From contig NZ_JABBYO010000018.1 in NCBI RefSeq assembly GCF_012958305.1, positions 62,001 through 126,000 of the forward strand: a stretch of DNA of 64,000 bases, written 5' to 3'. Shown here piece by piece: positions 18,401-27,148 of this stretch. A program made the translations under genes and the position numbers. Source of the stretch: Tautonia rosea (GTDB taxonomy: Bacteria > Planctomycetota > Planctomycetia > Isosphaerales > Isosphaeraceae). The notes below the pieces were generated by a model that was given only the letters and a program-made list of their open reading frames with translations, did not search any database and was not told where the DNA came from. Numbering within the stretch: position 1 is the first letter of the stretch; each line of letters opens with the position of its first letter.

Positions 18401-18933
18401 CCCTGGTGATCATCCTCAGTGTTCCGCTCGGCGCCGTCGGTGGTTTGGCGGGCTTGAGCCTGCTCAACCTGTTCATCTTGCAGCCGCTTGACGTGTTGAC
18501 GATGCTCGGGTTCGTCATCCTCATCGGCACGGTGGTCAATAATCCCATCCTGATCGTTCACCAGGCGCTGAACCTGATCCGGGAGGAGGGGATGCCTTAC
18601 TCCGACGCCATCGCCGAGAGCGTTCGCGGTCGTATCCGACCCATTTTCATGACCACGACGACCACGGTCCTCGGCCTGATGCCGCTGGTCCTCTTTCCGG
18701 GAGCGGGCAGCGAGTTGTACCGCGGGCTCGGCAGCGTTGTGCTTGGCGGTCTGATCGCCTCGACGATGTTCACCATCATCCTCGTGCCGACACTGTTCAG
18801 CCTGGCCCTGCAGTCCCGAGATGCCCTGGCTCGCCTCTTCGGCTATCAATCGGTTGCCGAGGCCGAACGGATCGACCAGATCGAAACCGAACCGCAACCG
18901 CACGAGAAGCCGCAGCCGGTGTCCGTGGGCTGA
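15403..18933 (+). CDS. efflux RND transporter permease (AcrB/HAE-like) with an extra segment in the first porter loop
   Basis: 1176 residues from the ATG at 15403; a GTG at 15340 would add 21 polar residues. It shows the RND layout: TM1 (VTVGVLLVALFGGIALVTMP), a large periplasmic loop, a TM block with the proton-relay region GLAFAVGMLVDNAVVVLENIY, and the mirrored second half ending in LGGLIASTMFTIILVPTLF. The usual HAE Asp-Asp pair in TM4 reads Asp-Asn here. Between SLADRPIAWFILG and FAEDVIEARFERVPGVS lies a helical insert of about 55 residues that I do not recognise from AcrB. A Ser/Arg-rich linker (near 17090-17190) lies between the halves. The substrate is unknown. Confidence 0.92.
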   Translation: MKPNELIEQGGADLVAACVKNKVKVTVGVLLVALFGGIALVTMPTQLTPEVQVPTISVETRWPGASPQEVERQIVQEQEDQLKSVEGVTKMSSESSTGQGTITLEFPVGTNMAEALLKVNTRLQQVPTYPIDADEPVVSTSSLADRPIAWFILGQVPPSNEEILAFSAEHPELSEVLAPALKTAHIGLKLRRLVLAAADHPEINAILPEPVDIPTLRRFAEDVIEARFERVPGVSNSNVNGGRTVEMQVMVDPERLAARELTVVDVRDALRQQNVDTSGGDFWEGKRRYVVRTLGQFRSPEQVEAVIIARRDDRPVYVRDVADVQIGYRKPEGMVRRYGTSVIAINAQRETGANVLDVMAGLREATTELNAGPLRSRGLELMQVYDETEYIYSAIGLVQTNIVVGGLLTVAVLLVFLRSGRSTLVIGLAIPTSIIGTFLILNLLGRSLNVISLAGLAFAVGMLVDNAVVVLENIYQHYQRGDRVFVAAVRGTREVWGAVLSSTLTTLAVFLPVVFVQEEAGQLFRDIALAISAAVGLSLIVSITVIPTAAAAILRERPRSSLAAKVAGSGQNGNGLAGSNGHPRPSARPRRSTRIKQALSWPLRRLVIAPLDAFGRGFVAGVVGLNLWLQQGVMRRLLTVVLLVGGAVGLSWVLMPRVEYLPSGNRNLVAGILLPPPGYNLDQLVEMGEEIQESLRPYWDVEPGSPEAEALDYPVISDFFFVARGRQIFMGVRSADPLRAGELVPLLRGVSKDIPGIVLVAKQSSLFEQGLTAGRTIDIEIVGPELEKLVALGGRVIGQVNQLIPDVQARPVPSLDLSSPEVHIIPKWEQAADLGVNAADLGYTVDALVDGAYASDYYEEGDKIDLTLIGKEQFATRTQDLQSLAIATPTGQLVPLSAVADIQLNSGPEQVNRRERQRAITIEVTPPAEMALEEAMLLIQSEIVKPLEDSGELDGLTRINLSGTADKLQQTWKSLQFNIFLALVITYLLMAALFESWLYPLVIILSVPLGAVGGLAGLSLLNLFILQPLDVLTMLGFVILIGTVVNNPILIVHQALNLIREEGMPYSDAIAESVRGRIRPIFMTTTTTVLGLMPLVLFPGAGSELYRGLGSVVLGGLIASTMFTIILVPTLFSLALQSRDALARLFGYQSVAEAERIDQIETEPQPHEKPQPVSVG

Positions 18934-19013
18934 TTGGAATCGGACCGATCCTGGCACGTCCTGCCGCAAACATTCGTCGGACGAGACGGAGCCTGGGAAT
19001 CGAGTGAACTCTC

Positions 19014-19053
19014 ACCCCCCCCAACTTTGCGTAAAGGCGAGAAAGGGGGGGTT
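19014..19053. terminator. C7/G7 hairpin between convergent genes
   Basis: ACCCCCCC pairs with GGGGGGGT across a 22-base loop, about 80 bases after the RND permease stop and touching the stop of the convergent exported protein. It is probably a bidirectional 3' structure; there is no T run. Confidence 0.4.
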
Positions 19054-19777
19054 ATCGAACGACACCATCCTCCGGACATCGACACAGGAAACATGATCGT
19101 TTGGGAATCTGCCGGGGAGGGATAACCGTGACCGGGTGATGGGCCAGGCTGAGCCGGTCGATCAGCCAGGAGTGGTCGTACGACGCCTGATCGAACGGGC
19201 TGCGCGTCATGATTTCCCGGGCGATGAATCGGCTCGCTGGGTTGCCAATCCGAATCAAGGGGTAGTGCTCCCGGCCGAACACGGAATCGCACGCGGCGAC
19301 AGCGTGGATACAGTCGCTGATCAACAGGTTCGCCGGTGTGCTGATCGCTCGGTACTGGGCCGCGCCACTTTCGAGCGTTTGCTTCACCAGAATCGACCGT
19401 TCATAGACGCTCGGGTTGATGAGAAACGGCCCCCAGGCGGTGATCCGCTGGTTCGACGCTCGGACGGCGGCAATGGTCTCATACAGTCCAAGATTGATTC
19501 CGGGCTCGGGCTTTGGGTTCCAGACCTTCACATCAAGTGTGGCAGGAAGCCAACTGATGGTGTGATGCTGAATCTGCCAGCCGGCCGGGTCTGAGCCGTA
19601 CCCCTCTGCGCGGATGAACGTTGCCCAGGTGTGAGTATAGCGCAGCAGCTTGGGGCGAGACTGAGAGCCGAAGATCACGACGTAATACTGTTCGTCGGCG
19701 GCGGACTGGCTGATCCCTCCGCAGAACAGGAGAGCCAGAAGCACGCACGAACCCCGCACTCCGTTGCGCAATCGCAT
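19052..19777 (-). CDS. exported hypothetical protein
   Basis: 241 residues from an ATG preceded by GGAGG with 9-base spacing. The N-terminus is a signal peptide (GSCVLLALLFCGGISQSAADE). The mature part begins QYYVVIFGSQSRP and contains HTWATFIRAEG, HHTISWLPATL and YNLGLYETIA-like segments. I recall similar exported proteins in Pirellula/Isosphaera-type genomes but cannot assign a function. The last 20 residues include a Cys-rich KRSCFLCRCPEDG, and the stop lies in a poly-G hairpin, so the C-terminus may have been altered by local slippage. Confidence 0.65.
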   Translation of the reverse strand: MRLRNGVRGSCVLLALLFCGGISQSAADEQYYVVIFGSQSRPKLLRYTHTWATFIRAEGYGSDPAGWQIQHHTISWLPATLDVKVWNPKPEPGINLGLYETIAAVRASNQRITAWGPFLINPSVYERSILVKQTLESGAAQYRAISTPANLLISDCIHAVAACDSVFGREHYPLIRIGNPASRFIAREIMTRSPFDQASYDHSWLIDRLSLAHHPVTVIPPRQIPKRSCFLCRCPEDGVVR

Positions 19778-19949
19778 GATTCCGGGCCTCCGTGCCGGGG
19801 TATTCCGCATCGCATTCGATCGAATCCAGAAATACGTTCGGCCTGTCGGGATTCGTACGCGCTCTCAAACCACAGGCAGCTTCGAGACCACGATCGGGAG
19901 CATCGATTGTGTGGATCGTGATGCCGCGAGAAGGCAAGAGGCTGGTGGC

Positions 19950-20762
19950 TTAGCGGAAAGGATCGCCGGATCGAGTCTGGCGTGAGGCCCAGCCGAGTTG
20001 CAGCGGCAACTCGCCGCCCTGCTCGGCTCGTGACCGGAAGGCAAGACCGAAGAAGATGCCCGCGGCCGCCCCCCCGACGTGCGCTGCATAGGCCACGCCG
20101 CCCCCCTGACCGGCGGTCGAGAGGTCGCCGATCCCGAGCACCAGTTGCATTACGATCCAGAGGCCGATGACGAGCGAGGCCGGCATCGTGGTGATAACCC
20201 GGCCCAGCAAGACGCGCACGCGGTTCTGTGGGAACCAGACGAGATACATTCCCATCACCCCCGAGATCGCACCCGACGCCCCGAGGCTGGGGATCATCGA
20301 ATCCGGCCCGATCGCCACGTGCGAGAGGCTCGCCACCAGGCCGCACCCTAGATAGACCAGCAGATACCGGATGTGACCGAGCGATTCCTCGACGTTGTCG
20401 CCGAAGATCCAGAGATACAGCATGTTGCCGCCCAGGTGGGCCAACCCGCCGTGCATGAAGATTGACGAGAACAGGGTGAGCCAGACCGGAAACGGCACCG
20501 GCCCTTGCGGCAAGACCTCCTCGCGCTCCTCGACGCGGACGTTGCCGAACGCGTCGGGCACCTCAACCTCAACGGCCAGCGTGACCGGCTCGGTCAGATC
20601 GGTATTCCGGGTGATCTCGTACGGGGTGGCCGCGTAGGAAATCGTGAACTGCTCCGGCAGGCTCGACTGGAGCACGAACACGAGGATGTTCGCGGCGATC
20701 AACGCATAATTGACCCAGGGGAGAATCCGGGTCGGGTGCATGTCCCCCAGCGGCATGACCAT
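19950..20762 (-). CDS. rhomboid-family intramembrane serine protease
   Basis: 270 residues from the ATG at 20762; the frame extends upstream without resemblance. It has a TM1 near residues 12-32 and a roughly 60-residue extracytoplasmic loop, then the rhomboid core: HGGLAHLGGNMLYLWIFG (oxyanion Asn), catalytic Ser in GASGAISG near residue 161, and catalytic His in AHVGGAAAG near 228. The chemistry is cleavage of TM substrates inside the membrane; the substrate is unknown. A family with a long L1 loop and the EEREEV-type insertion is common in planctomycetes. Confidence 0.9.
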   Translation of the reverse strand: MVMPLGDMHPTRILPWVNYALIAANILVFVLQSSLPEQFTISYAATPYEITRNTDLTEPVTLAVEVEVPDAFGNVRVEEREEVLPQGPVPFPVWLTLFSSIFMHGGLAHLGGNMLYLWIFGDNVEESLGHIRYLLVYLGCGLVASLSHVAIGPDSMIPSLGASGAISGVMGMYLVWFPQNRVRVLLGRVITTMPASLVIGLWIVMQLVLGIGDLSTAGQGGGVAYAAHVGGAAAGIFFGLAFRSRAEQGGELPLQLGWASRQTRSGDPFR

Positions 20763-20907
20763 CGGGCTGGTCCCTCTCGGCGGAGAAGCGCAAGGCGAGG
20801 CGGCCCCGACCAATCGACGCCAGCCACCGCGCCGATTGTGACGAGCACGGGCACCGCACACAAGATGGTGGGGTGCCCGTGGGATTGCCAGAGGTCGAGC
20901 CTTCGGA

Positions 20908-22287
20908 TCAGATCAGCTCATGGATCGGCTCGGGGTCGTCGAGCACCGAGACCGGGCGGTTGAGCTGGTCGAGCACCTGCAAGTGCGGGTCGATTCCGAG
21001 GACGTGGTAGATCGTCGCGTGCAGGTTCGACGGCGTGATCGGGCGATCGTGCGGGAACTGACCGAGGCGGTCGGTCGAGCCGACCAGTTGCCCACCCTTC
21101 ACGCCGCCACCGCCGAGGAGGCAGAACATGGCGTTCCCCCAGTGGTCGCGGCCTGGCGTTCCCATGCTGCCGGGAGGCCCGCCATTGCCGCCGTCGTTCA
21201 TCTTCGGCGTTCGGCTGAACTCGCCGCAGAGCATCACCAGGGTCGAGTCGAGCAGGCCGCGCTGGTGCAGATCATCAAAGAGGGACGAAACGAGCGAGTC
21301 GACCATCGGCAGGTAGCGGTTCATCCCCGCTTCGAGATCCCAATGATGATCCCAGCCGCCCAGGTGGACAGTGACGAACGTCACGCCGGCCTCCACCAGG
21401 CGACGGGCGAGCAGGGTGCTTTGTCCCCACGAGTGGCGGCCGTAGCGGTCGCGAAGCCTCGGGTCTTCCTTGCTGATGTCGAACGCCTCGCGAGCGGCCG
21501 GGCCGGTCACGAAGTCAAACGCCTGCTCGGTGAACTGATCGACCGAGGTATCGACGGGCAGGGCATCGCGCTGCCGCAGGGCGTCGTCGAGCCGCTGACG
21601 CAGGGCGCGGCGGTCTTCGAGACGGTCAATGCTCATGCCGGCCTTGAGCGTCAGGTCGCCGACGGTGTAATTAGCTGCGTTCGGGTCGCCGCCCGGCTGG
21701 TACGGGTCGTACTGCATGCCGAGCAGGTTGCCGCCGAAGTACCCCGGATTCAGGCCGACGCTGCTGGCGATGGGAACCGACGCATACGCGGGCATCCCTG
21801 ACTTGCGGGGGCCGACCTCGCGCGCCACGATTGACCCGAGCGACGGGAACTTCGAGGTCGTGTTTGCCCCCGACACCCCCATGTCCTTCGTCGTCAGAAT
21901 GCGATGCGCCCCGGCGAAGTGGTCGCCGGTATCGTGATGAAGCGACCGGACGATCGAGAACTTATCAGTGTGCTGAGCCTGCTTCGGGAACAGCTCGGTG
22001 ATCTCGAACCCCGGAACGACCGTCGGAATCGGCTTCCAGATGCCCCGGTACTGCTCGGGGGCCTCCGGCTTCATGTCGTACATGTCCATGTGACCCGGCC
22101 CGCCATCGAGCCAGATCAAGATGACCGACGTCTCCTTCTTCGGCATTCCTCGCTGGACCGAGGCGTCCCGAGCCGCCAGCAGACCCGGCAAGCCGACACT
22201 GGCCATCCCGGCCACGCCCAGTTGCAGGAAGCTCCGCCGGCTCACGCGATCGCAGTATGATCCCGCCGATCCGAGGTCGATGCGCAC
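20908..22287 (-). CDS. DUF1501 domain-containing protein (sulfatase/phosphatase-fold, Tat-exported)
   Basis: 459 residues. The twin-arginine signal RRSFLQLGVAG is near residue 17. DUF1501 landmarks follow: ILIWLDGGPGHMDMYDMKPEAP, FPKQAQHTDKFSIVRSLHHD, HFAGAHRILT, GGWDHHWD, CGEFSRTPKM and GRDHWGNAMFCLLGGGGVKGG. The family belongs to the alkaline-phosphatase superfamily and is hugely expanded in planctomycetes. It is usually next to a DUF1549/DUF1553 cytochrome gene, which is absent here. The start may be the GTG at 22287; the motif lies close to the N-terminus whichever start is used. It is divergent from a sialidase-like gene. Confidence 0.9.
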   Translation of the reverse strand: MRIDLGSAGSYCDRVSRRSFLQLGVAGMASVGLPGLLAARDASVQRGMPKKETSVILIWLDGGPGHMDMYDMKPEAPEQYRGIWKPIPTVVPGFEITELFPKQAQHTDKFSIVRSLHHDTGDHFAGAHRILTTKDMGVSGANTTSKFPSLGSIVAREVGPRKSGMPAYASVPIASSVGLNPGYFGGNLLGMQYDPYQPGGDPNAANYTVGDLTLKAGMSIDRLEDRRALRQRLDDALRQRDALPVDTSVDQFTEQAFDFVTGPAAREAFDISKEDPRLRDRYGRHSWGQSTLLARRLVEAGVTFVTVHLGGWDHHWDLEAGMNRYLPMVDSLVSSLFDDLHQRGLLDSTLVMLCGEFSRTPKMNDGGNGGPPGSMGTPGRDHWGNAMFCLLGGGGVKGGQLVGSTDRLGQFPHDRPITPSNLHATIYHVLGIDPHLQVLDQLNRPVSVLDDPEPIHELI

Positions 22288-22675
22288 GGTGCCACCCTCC
22301 TTGAACCGCTTCGGGATTGCTCCGACCGCCGGGGCACCTTCGACCCAGCCTTGGCGATCACCCCACTCCCGAATTCCGCGGTCCTCGAACCTTGTGTTTC
22401 GATCCTACCGGCGAGACGCCTTTGCCCCGCGATGGATTCCGGATTTGCCCTATCTTGATCGTCCCCTTCGAAAAAATTCAACACTGATCCGATCCTTCTT
22501 CAAAAAATCGACACGGGGCCATTCGGAGATCAACCGTTCTGAACGGCGGGGGATCGGCACCGGCTTGACCCTCCCTGCGAGGCCGGTCAAGGTAATGCCT
22601 CGGCAGCGCGTTCCCCGATCGCTGACGGCGAGCCGGTCTTCGCCCTCGGTCGGGAGACGATCCGGGAGCGACGTA
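22288..22675. other. divergent promoter region, DUF1501 and sialidase-like genes
   Basis: 388 bases with no credible gene; long open frames here are shadows. Two A-runs (about 22470 and 22502) sit in an AT-richer patch around 22440-22510 and probably mark promoters. Confidence 0.4.
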
Positions 22676-23914
22676 ATGCGAACCAACAGAGGGGTCCGGC
22701 GGGCGAGCGTTCGAGGGGCAGTGCGGCCATTGGCCTGGCTGATCGCCGTTGGGCTCGGCTCGTCGATTCAGGGAGCCGACGACGAGAACGCGACCGCTGC
22801 GCCGAGGGTTCTTGAACACGTCGTCGTGTACCAGGAGCCGGGACGTTTCGCCGGCTGGCCGGCCAATCACGGCATGTGGTCGTGGGGCAATGAGGTGCTC
22901 GTCGGTTTCAGCCGAGGGTTTTACAAGGACCTGGGCGACCGGCACCACATCGACCGCGAGAAGCCGGAGGAGCATCTGTTCGCCCGCAGCCTCGACGGCG
23001 GCAAGACCTGGGCGGTCGAGGTCCCGCAGCCTCCGGGCGTTCTGGTGGGCACCCCCGGCATGAGGCACGGCGTTATCCCTCCCGACGTTCCCAAGAAGCC
23101 ACTCACCGACCTAACCGAGCCAATCGACTTCACCCACCCCGACTTCGCCATGACCCTGCGCATGGCCGACGCCAATGGTGGCGTCTCCTGGTTCGCGTAT
23201 TCCTACGACCGCGGCCGAACCTGGCGGGGGCCGCATCCGTTGCCTCTGTTCGGCCAGCCGGGAGTGATGGCGAGGACCGATTCCATCATCAACGGCCCGC
23301 GCGATTGCCACATCTTCGCCACCGCCTCGAAGCAATCCAACGGCCGCGAAGGCCGCCCCTTCTGCGCTCGGACGCGCGACGGCGGCCTGACCTGGGAGTT
23401 CCTCTCGTTCATCGGTCCCGAGCCCGACGACGGCTATGCCATCATGCCCGGCACCGTACGTGTCGGCCCGACCGACCTGGTCACGACGATCCGCGTGCGC
23501 GACTCGGAGCGAAGCTGGATCGACGCCTACGCCTCCCTCGACGACGGCCAATCGTGGACGTATCTTGGTGAGCCGGAACCCAGCCTCGGGGCCGGGAATC
23601 CGCCGAGCCTCGTCCGATTGCCCGACGGCCGACTCGCCCTCATCACCGGCCACCGCGCCGAGCCGTACAGCATCCGGGCCCGCCTGAGCCAGGACAACGG
23701 CCGGACCTGGTCCGATCCCATCACCCTCCGCGACGACGGCGGCGGCACCGACATCGGCTACGTCCGCTCGGTCGTCCGGCCCGATGGCACGATCCTCTCG
23801 GTCTACTACTATCACGACCAAACCGGCCCCGATCGCTACCTCGCCGGGACGATCTGGGACCCGGGGAAACCAGAAGACTCGCCACTGATCAACGAAAGAG
23901 CTGGTCGTCGATGA
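22676..23914 (+). CDS. sialidase-like (BNR/Asp-box) exported protein
   Basis: 412 residues from the ATG at 22676, with GGGAG about 10 bases upstream. A basic N-region and hydrophobic segment (PLAWLIAVGLGSSIQGA) form a signal peptide. Five Asp-box motifs are visible (SLDGGKTW, SYDRGRTW, TRDGGLTW, SLDDGQSW, SQDNGRTW), indicating a six-bladed beta-propeller of the sialidase superfamily. The RIP/FRIP Arg motif is not clear, so true sialidase activity is unproven; many planctomycete members are uncharacterised. The 3' end overlaps the convergent ligase gene by 26 bases. Confidence 0.82.
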   Translation: MRTNRGVRRASVRGAVRPLAWLIAVGLGSSIQGADDENATAAPRVLEHVVVYQEPGRFAGWPANHGMWSWGNEVLVGFSRGFYKDLGDRHHIDREKPEEHLFARSLDGGKTWAVEVPQPPGVLVGTPGMRHGVIPPDVPKKPLTDLTEPIDFTHPDFAMTLRMADANGGVSWFAYSYDRGRTWRGPHPLPLFGQPGVMARTDSIINGPRDCHIFATASKQSNGREGRPFCARTRDGGLTWEFLSFIGPEPDDGYAIMPGTVRVGPTDLVTTIRVRDSERSWIDAYASLDDGQSWTYLGEPEPSLGAGNPPSLVRLPDGRLALITGHRAEPYSIRARLSQDNGRTWSDPITLRDDGGGTDIGYVRSVVRPDGTILSVYYYHDQTGPDRYLAGTIWDPGKPEDSPLINERAGRR

Positions 23915-25118
23915 GGCATCGGCCAAGGGTGTCGTAGGTTCGGACGATCGCCGGGCGGTCGGGCTCGGGGCCAACGGCATCAACGATGCGACGGGCAAGC
24001 GGGCCGCGATCAAGGATCAACTCCAGCGGCGCTTTCGCTTCGGAGATCAGCCTCGACTCATCGCCGAGTGAGGTGACGACGTGTTGCCAGAGCCCTCGGG
24101 CGTCGATCGTCGTGCCGAGTCCGAAGCAATCAAGGTACGCCGATTGGTCAATCCGTGCGCGGTCGCCGTTGCGGAGGCAGTCGAGAAAAATCGGTTTGAG
24201 CAGATCGACGGGAATCGACCGTTGCGTCTCGGATGAGGACCAGCGTTCCGCGACCAGGGTCCGCACCGCTTCGACCACGAGCGACGCGATGGCCAGGTCG
24301 GCCCTCGGGCATTCCTGCACATCGAGTAAGCGAATCTCGATCGCCGAGCGGTCGAACCGGGCGATCGCTCCCCGGGCGTTCAGCCACTCGTCACGGAGGA
24401 TCCCCTCGGGGTCGAGCGGAGCGATCGCCGCGTACATTGGTTCGAGGATCATCCGGTCGTATTCGGCCCGTGAGAAGGCCGGCTCGGGAATGACGCCGCC
24501 GGTCACTTCGGGAACCCTTCGGCAATTGTGCCGGTAGAACTCGAGGCGAGTGTCGAGCAAACCGGTGATGCGTCCCTCGACGATCGGCGAACTGGCGGCC
24601 AGCGCCGGAAGGATCGGCAGGATCAGGCGGATCGCCGCGTGGAGTCGGGCGAACTCCTCGTCGCCAGAAAACGGAAGATTAATGTGCATGCTTTGCAAGT
24701 TCGACCAGCCGTGTCCTCGGCAGTCGAAAATGCGGTCGAACGTCTGATAGATCGGCCCAAAGTCATGCGGCCAGAGTTTCGCCTCGGTGCTCGGGTCCAT
24801 GAGGGGGTGCATCGCCGTGGGCAGGAGGCAGGCACCCATTGGTTCGAGGATCGCATCCATGCGTCCGACATGTTCCTGGAATTGCCCGGCGAGGCCCGAC
24901 AGCGATGCCACCGGCTCGGTCGTCTTCAGCTCGACGACGTGAGCCGCCAGCTCGTTGGACCAGGAGATCGGACCGAGGTCCACCTCGGATTCCGGATCGC
25001 CCGAGGGGCTGACGCTTGCCAGGAGACGATCGGCGATCGGTCGGACGGCAAGCGTTTCCCGATCAACAATCATGTATTCCAGTTCAATCCCAAAGCGCTC
25101 GAACAGACGAAAGCTCAT
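23889..25118 (-). CDS. GCS2-like carboxylate-amine ligase (glutamate-cysteine ligase family 2)
   Basis: 409 residues starting MSFRLFERFGIELEYMIVD, the GCS2 N-terminus with its metal-binding Glu residues in GIELEYM. Further landmarks are NELAAHVVELKT, the SMHINLPF strand with an active-site His, and RFDRSAIEIRLLDVQECP. Family members ligate an amino group to a glutamate side chain or similar acid using ATP. Its ATG overlaps the stop of the RimK-like gene (ATGA), so the two are translationally coupled. In comparative-genomic work on amidoligases (Iyer, Aravind and colleagues, 2009), GCS2-like and RLAN/ATP-grasp genes recur together in predicted peptide-metabolite clusters. The exact substrate is unknown. 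Confidence 0.85.
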   Translation of the reverse strand: MSFRLFERFGIELEYMIVDRETLAVRPIADRLLASVSPSGDPESEVDLGPISWSNELAAHVVELKTTEPVASLSGLAGQFQEHVGRMDAILEPMGACLLPTAMHPLMDPSTEAKLWPHDFGPIYQTFDRIFDCRGHGWSNLQSMHINLPFSGDEEFARLHAAIRLILPILPALAASSPIVEGRITGLLDTRLEFYRHNCRRVPEVTGGVIPEPAFSRAEYDRMILEPMYAAIAPLDPEGILRDEWLNARGAIARFDRSAIEIRLLDVQECPRADLAIASLVVEAVRTLVAERWSSSETQRSIPVDLLKPIFLDCLRNGDRARIDQSAYLDCFGLGTTIDARGLWQHVVTSLGDESRLISEAKAPLELILDRGPLARRIVDAVGPEPDRPAIVRTYDTLGRCLIDDQLFR

Positions 25119-26599
25119 GGTCGGGAATTCCCCCCACCGTAGCCGGCCTTGCGACGTTCGATCCGACGGAGGAAGACGTCGGCCAGGCGTCGATACAGCT
25201 CGTCGCGAAGGATCGCATCCTCGACGCCCGCCTCGATGTTCGGATTGTCGTTGACCTCGATCACCGTGAACTGATCGCCCGACTGCTTCACGTCGACCCC
25301 GTAAAGGCCATCGCCAATCAGCTCGGCGGCTCGGGTTGCCAGGCGAACGGCCTTGCGCGGGGCCAGCTCGACCGGCAAGGTTTCAAACTTGCCGTAGGAA
25401 CTCTTACCCGAGGCATCTCGTTTGATAATCTGCCAATGCTTTCGTGCCATATAATACTTGCACGCGAACAAAGGTTGACCATCAAGAATGCCGATCCGCC
25501 AGTCGAACGTTGTCGGGAGATACTCCTGCGCAACGACCAGATCCGACTCCTTCCAGAACCGTGCCAGCTCATCGCGCAACGCCTCGGGCGTTTCGACCTT
25601 GATGACCCCCCGAGAAAACGAGCTGTCCGGCTGCTTCAAGACACAGGGCAGGCCGATCCGGTCGAGCACCTCGTCCACGTTCTCTTCGTGGGCGACCAAC
25701 GTTTTCGGGGCGGGGATGTTGTGGTGGCTGAGGAGTTCAGCAAGGTAGACCTTGTTCGAGCATCGGACGATCGACTCGGGATCGTCGATCACAACCAGGC
25801 CTTCGCCGGCGGCGCGGCGGGCGAATCGGTAGGTGTGATGGTTCGGCGCGGTCGTCTCGCGAATGAACAAGGCGTCGAACTCAGCGATCCGGCCGTAATC
25901 GTCCGGGCCAATGACCTCGACGGCCAGTCCCACCGCCTCGGCCGCTCGGGTGAAGCGCTGGATCGCCTTTTCATCGGAGGGAGGTTCGGCTTCCTGCGGA
26001 TTGCGGAGGATCGCCAGATCGTAGCGCGAGGCCGCTCGGCGACGGATTGAACCCCTTCGTCCGGCAAAGAATTCGCGGGCCGCCTCGACGACGAACGGCC
26101 AGTGCGGATCAGGAACCTCCCGAGCCCCGATGGCCGCCACGCTCCGAAGCTGCCAGCGGTCGTCAACCTTCTTGAACTGGGCTCGCAGCATCGGCGCTCG
26201 AAAGGCGTCGAACAGGTAGCGGCTCAGCGTGTCGTACCGCTTGGCCAGGTTCCGGCCGAAGTAGACGCTCAGCGTGAACGTTTCTGACTGCAACGGATGT
26301 AAGTCTTTCTGGATGCGATCGTCGAGGTCCTCTCCCAGCAAGCGAACCATCGCGGGCGATTTCATATCCTGAATCGTTGTGATCGAGGGCAAGGGGCGAT
26401 GCGCCCGAGCCTCAGCCAGCAGCGAGACATAATAACCGGCACTTTGATACCGATATGACTTGCAAAGGTTGAACAGCCTGACGTTCCGGAGCCCCGCGAA
26501 GCGATCGCCGGTCAGGTACGACCAGGCATCGACGACCTCGACCTCGGGCAACTCGGAGGGCCAGTCTGTGGTGTTATCCGTCACAATGAGTGTGGGCAC
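25115..26599 (-). CDS. RimK-like ATP-grasp ligase with N-terminal RLAN domain
   Basis: 494 residues from a GTG (MPTLIVTDNTTDWPSEL). Residues 1 to about 185 match the RLAN domain as I remember it, with LFNLCKSYRYQSAGYYVSLLAEARAHRPLP especially typical in content. From about 195 to 480 an ATP-grasp fold follows: a pre-ATP-grasp part with IRETTAPNHHTYRFA, then CVLKQPDSSFSRGVIKV, VVAQEYLPTTFDWRIG and the metal-binding end VIEVNDNPNIEAG. RimK-type enzymes add amino acids such as glutamate to an acceptor carboxylate. The RLAN version is known almost only from neighbourhoods with a GCS2-like ligase. It is third in a minus-strand run after the C39-like and DUF1877 genes. Confidence 0.87.
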   Translation of the reverse strand: MPTLIVTDNTTDWPSELPEVEVVDAWSYLTGDRFAGLRNVRLFNLCKSYRYQSAGYYVSLLAEARAHRPLPSITTIQDMKSPAMVRLLGEDLDDRIQKDLHPLQSETFTLSVYFGRNLAKRYDTLSRYLFDAFRAPMLRAQFKKVDDRWQLRSVAAIGAREVPDPHWPFVVEAAREFFAGRRGSIRRRAASRYDLAILRNPQEAEPPSDEKAIQRFTRAAEAVGLAVEVIGPDDYGRIAEFDALFIRETTAPNHHTYRFARRAAGEGLVVIDDPESIVRCSNKVYLAELLSHHNIPAPKTLVAHEENVDEVLDRIGLPCVLKQPDSSFSRGVIKVETPEALRDELARFWKESDLVVAQEYLPTTFDWRIGILDGQPLFACKYYMARKHWQIIKRDASGKSSYGKFETLPVELAPRKAVRLATRAAELIGDGLYGVDVKQSGDQFTVIEVNDNPNIEAGVEDAILRDELYRRLADVFLRRIERRKAGYGGGNSRP

Positions 26600-26657
26600 G
26601 AGGGAAGGTCCTGGGGGACGTGTCGTGACAGGGCGGGTCGGAGCCGCACGGCCCGGG

Positions 26658-27131
26658 TCAGGCGATCGTGATGACGACGGCCATCCCGTCGTCGCTCGCC
26701 TGGTGGAGGAACGCCTTCAGGTCGCGGAAGTAGCCGGTGTATTCCTCCCGGAGGTCGGCCGCAGGCTCGTCCCAGATATTGGGGTAGATCCCCTCCTCCA
26801 CCATCGCTCCGGGGTCGAACCGGCCCCAGAGGCGTGCGTCGTCGATCGCGTCGAGGGCCTCGGCCAGCCGCCGGACATCGTCGGGCCGGAGAAGGCGGAT
26901 ACCACTGTCGTCCTCGCCGATCGGCTCGCCACCGACGAGCAGGAAATCAAGCGGTGGTTCGCCGCCGATACCCGAGCCGTTCAGAAGGTAATGCAGACCG
27001 TGCCACGACTTTTGCAGGTCGACCGAGGGCCTCGAATCGTCGTCGAGGATCGCCCCGACCGACTCGGGCTCGACGAGCAGCCGGAGCAGATTGTCCTGGT
27101 CGACCGCCATCAGGTCGCAATACATCCCCAT
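26658..27131 (-). CDS. DUF1877 (YfbM-like) protein
   Basis: 157 residues from the ATG at 27131 (MGMYCDLMAVDQDNL). A TTG at 27152, overlapping the previous stop, is possible but would add residues not seen in the family. Segments VDLQKSWHGLHYLLNG, LLVGGEPIGED and GRFDPGAMVEEGIYPNIW match DUF1877/YfbM. The protein is small and probably cytoplasmic; its function is unknown. It sits between the C39-like peptidase and the ATP-grasp gene with short gaps on both sides, so it is probably co-transcribed. Whether it belongs to the pathway or is a passenger is open. Confidence 0.82.
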   Translation of the reverse strand: MGMYCDLMAVDQDNLLRLLVEPESVGAILDDDSRPSVDLQKSWHGLHYLLNGSGIGGEPPLDFLLVGGEPIGEDDSGIRLLRPDDVRRLAEALDAIDDARLWGRFDPGAMVEEGIYPNIWDEPAADLREEYTGYFRDLKAFLHQASDDGMAVVITIA

Positions 27132-27148
27132 GAGTCGCACTCTCGCGG

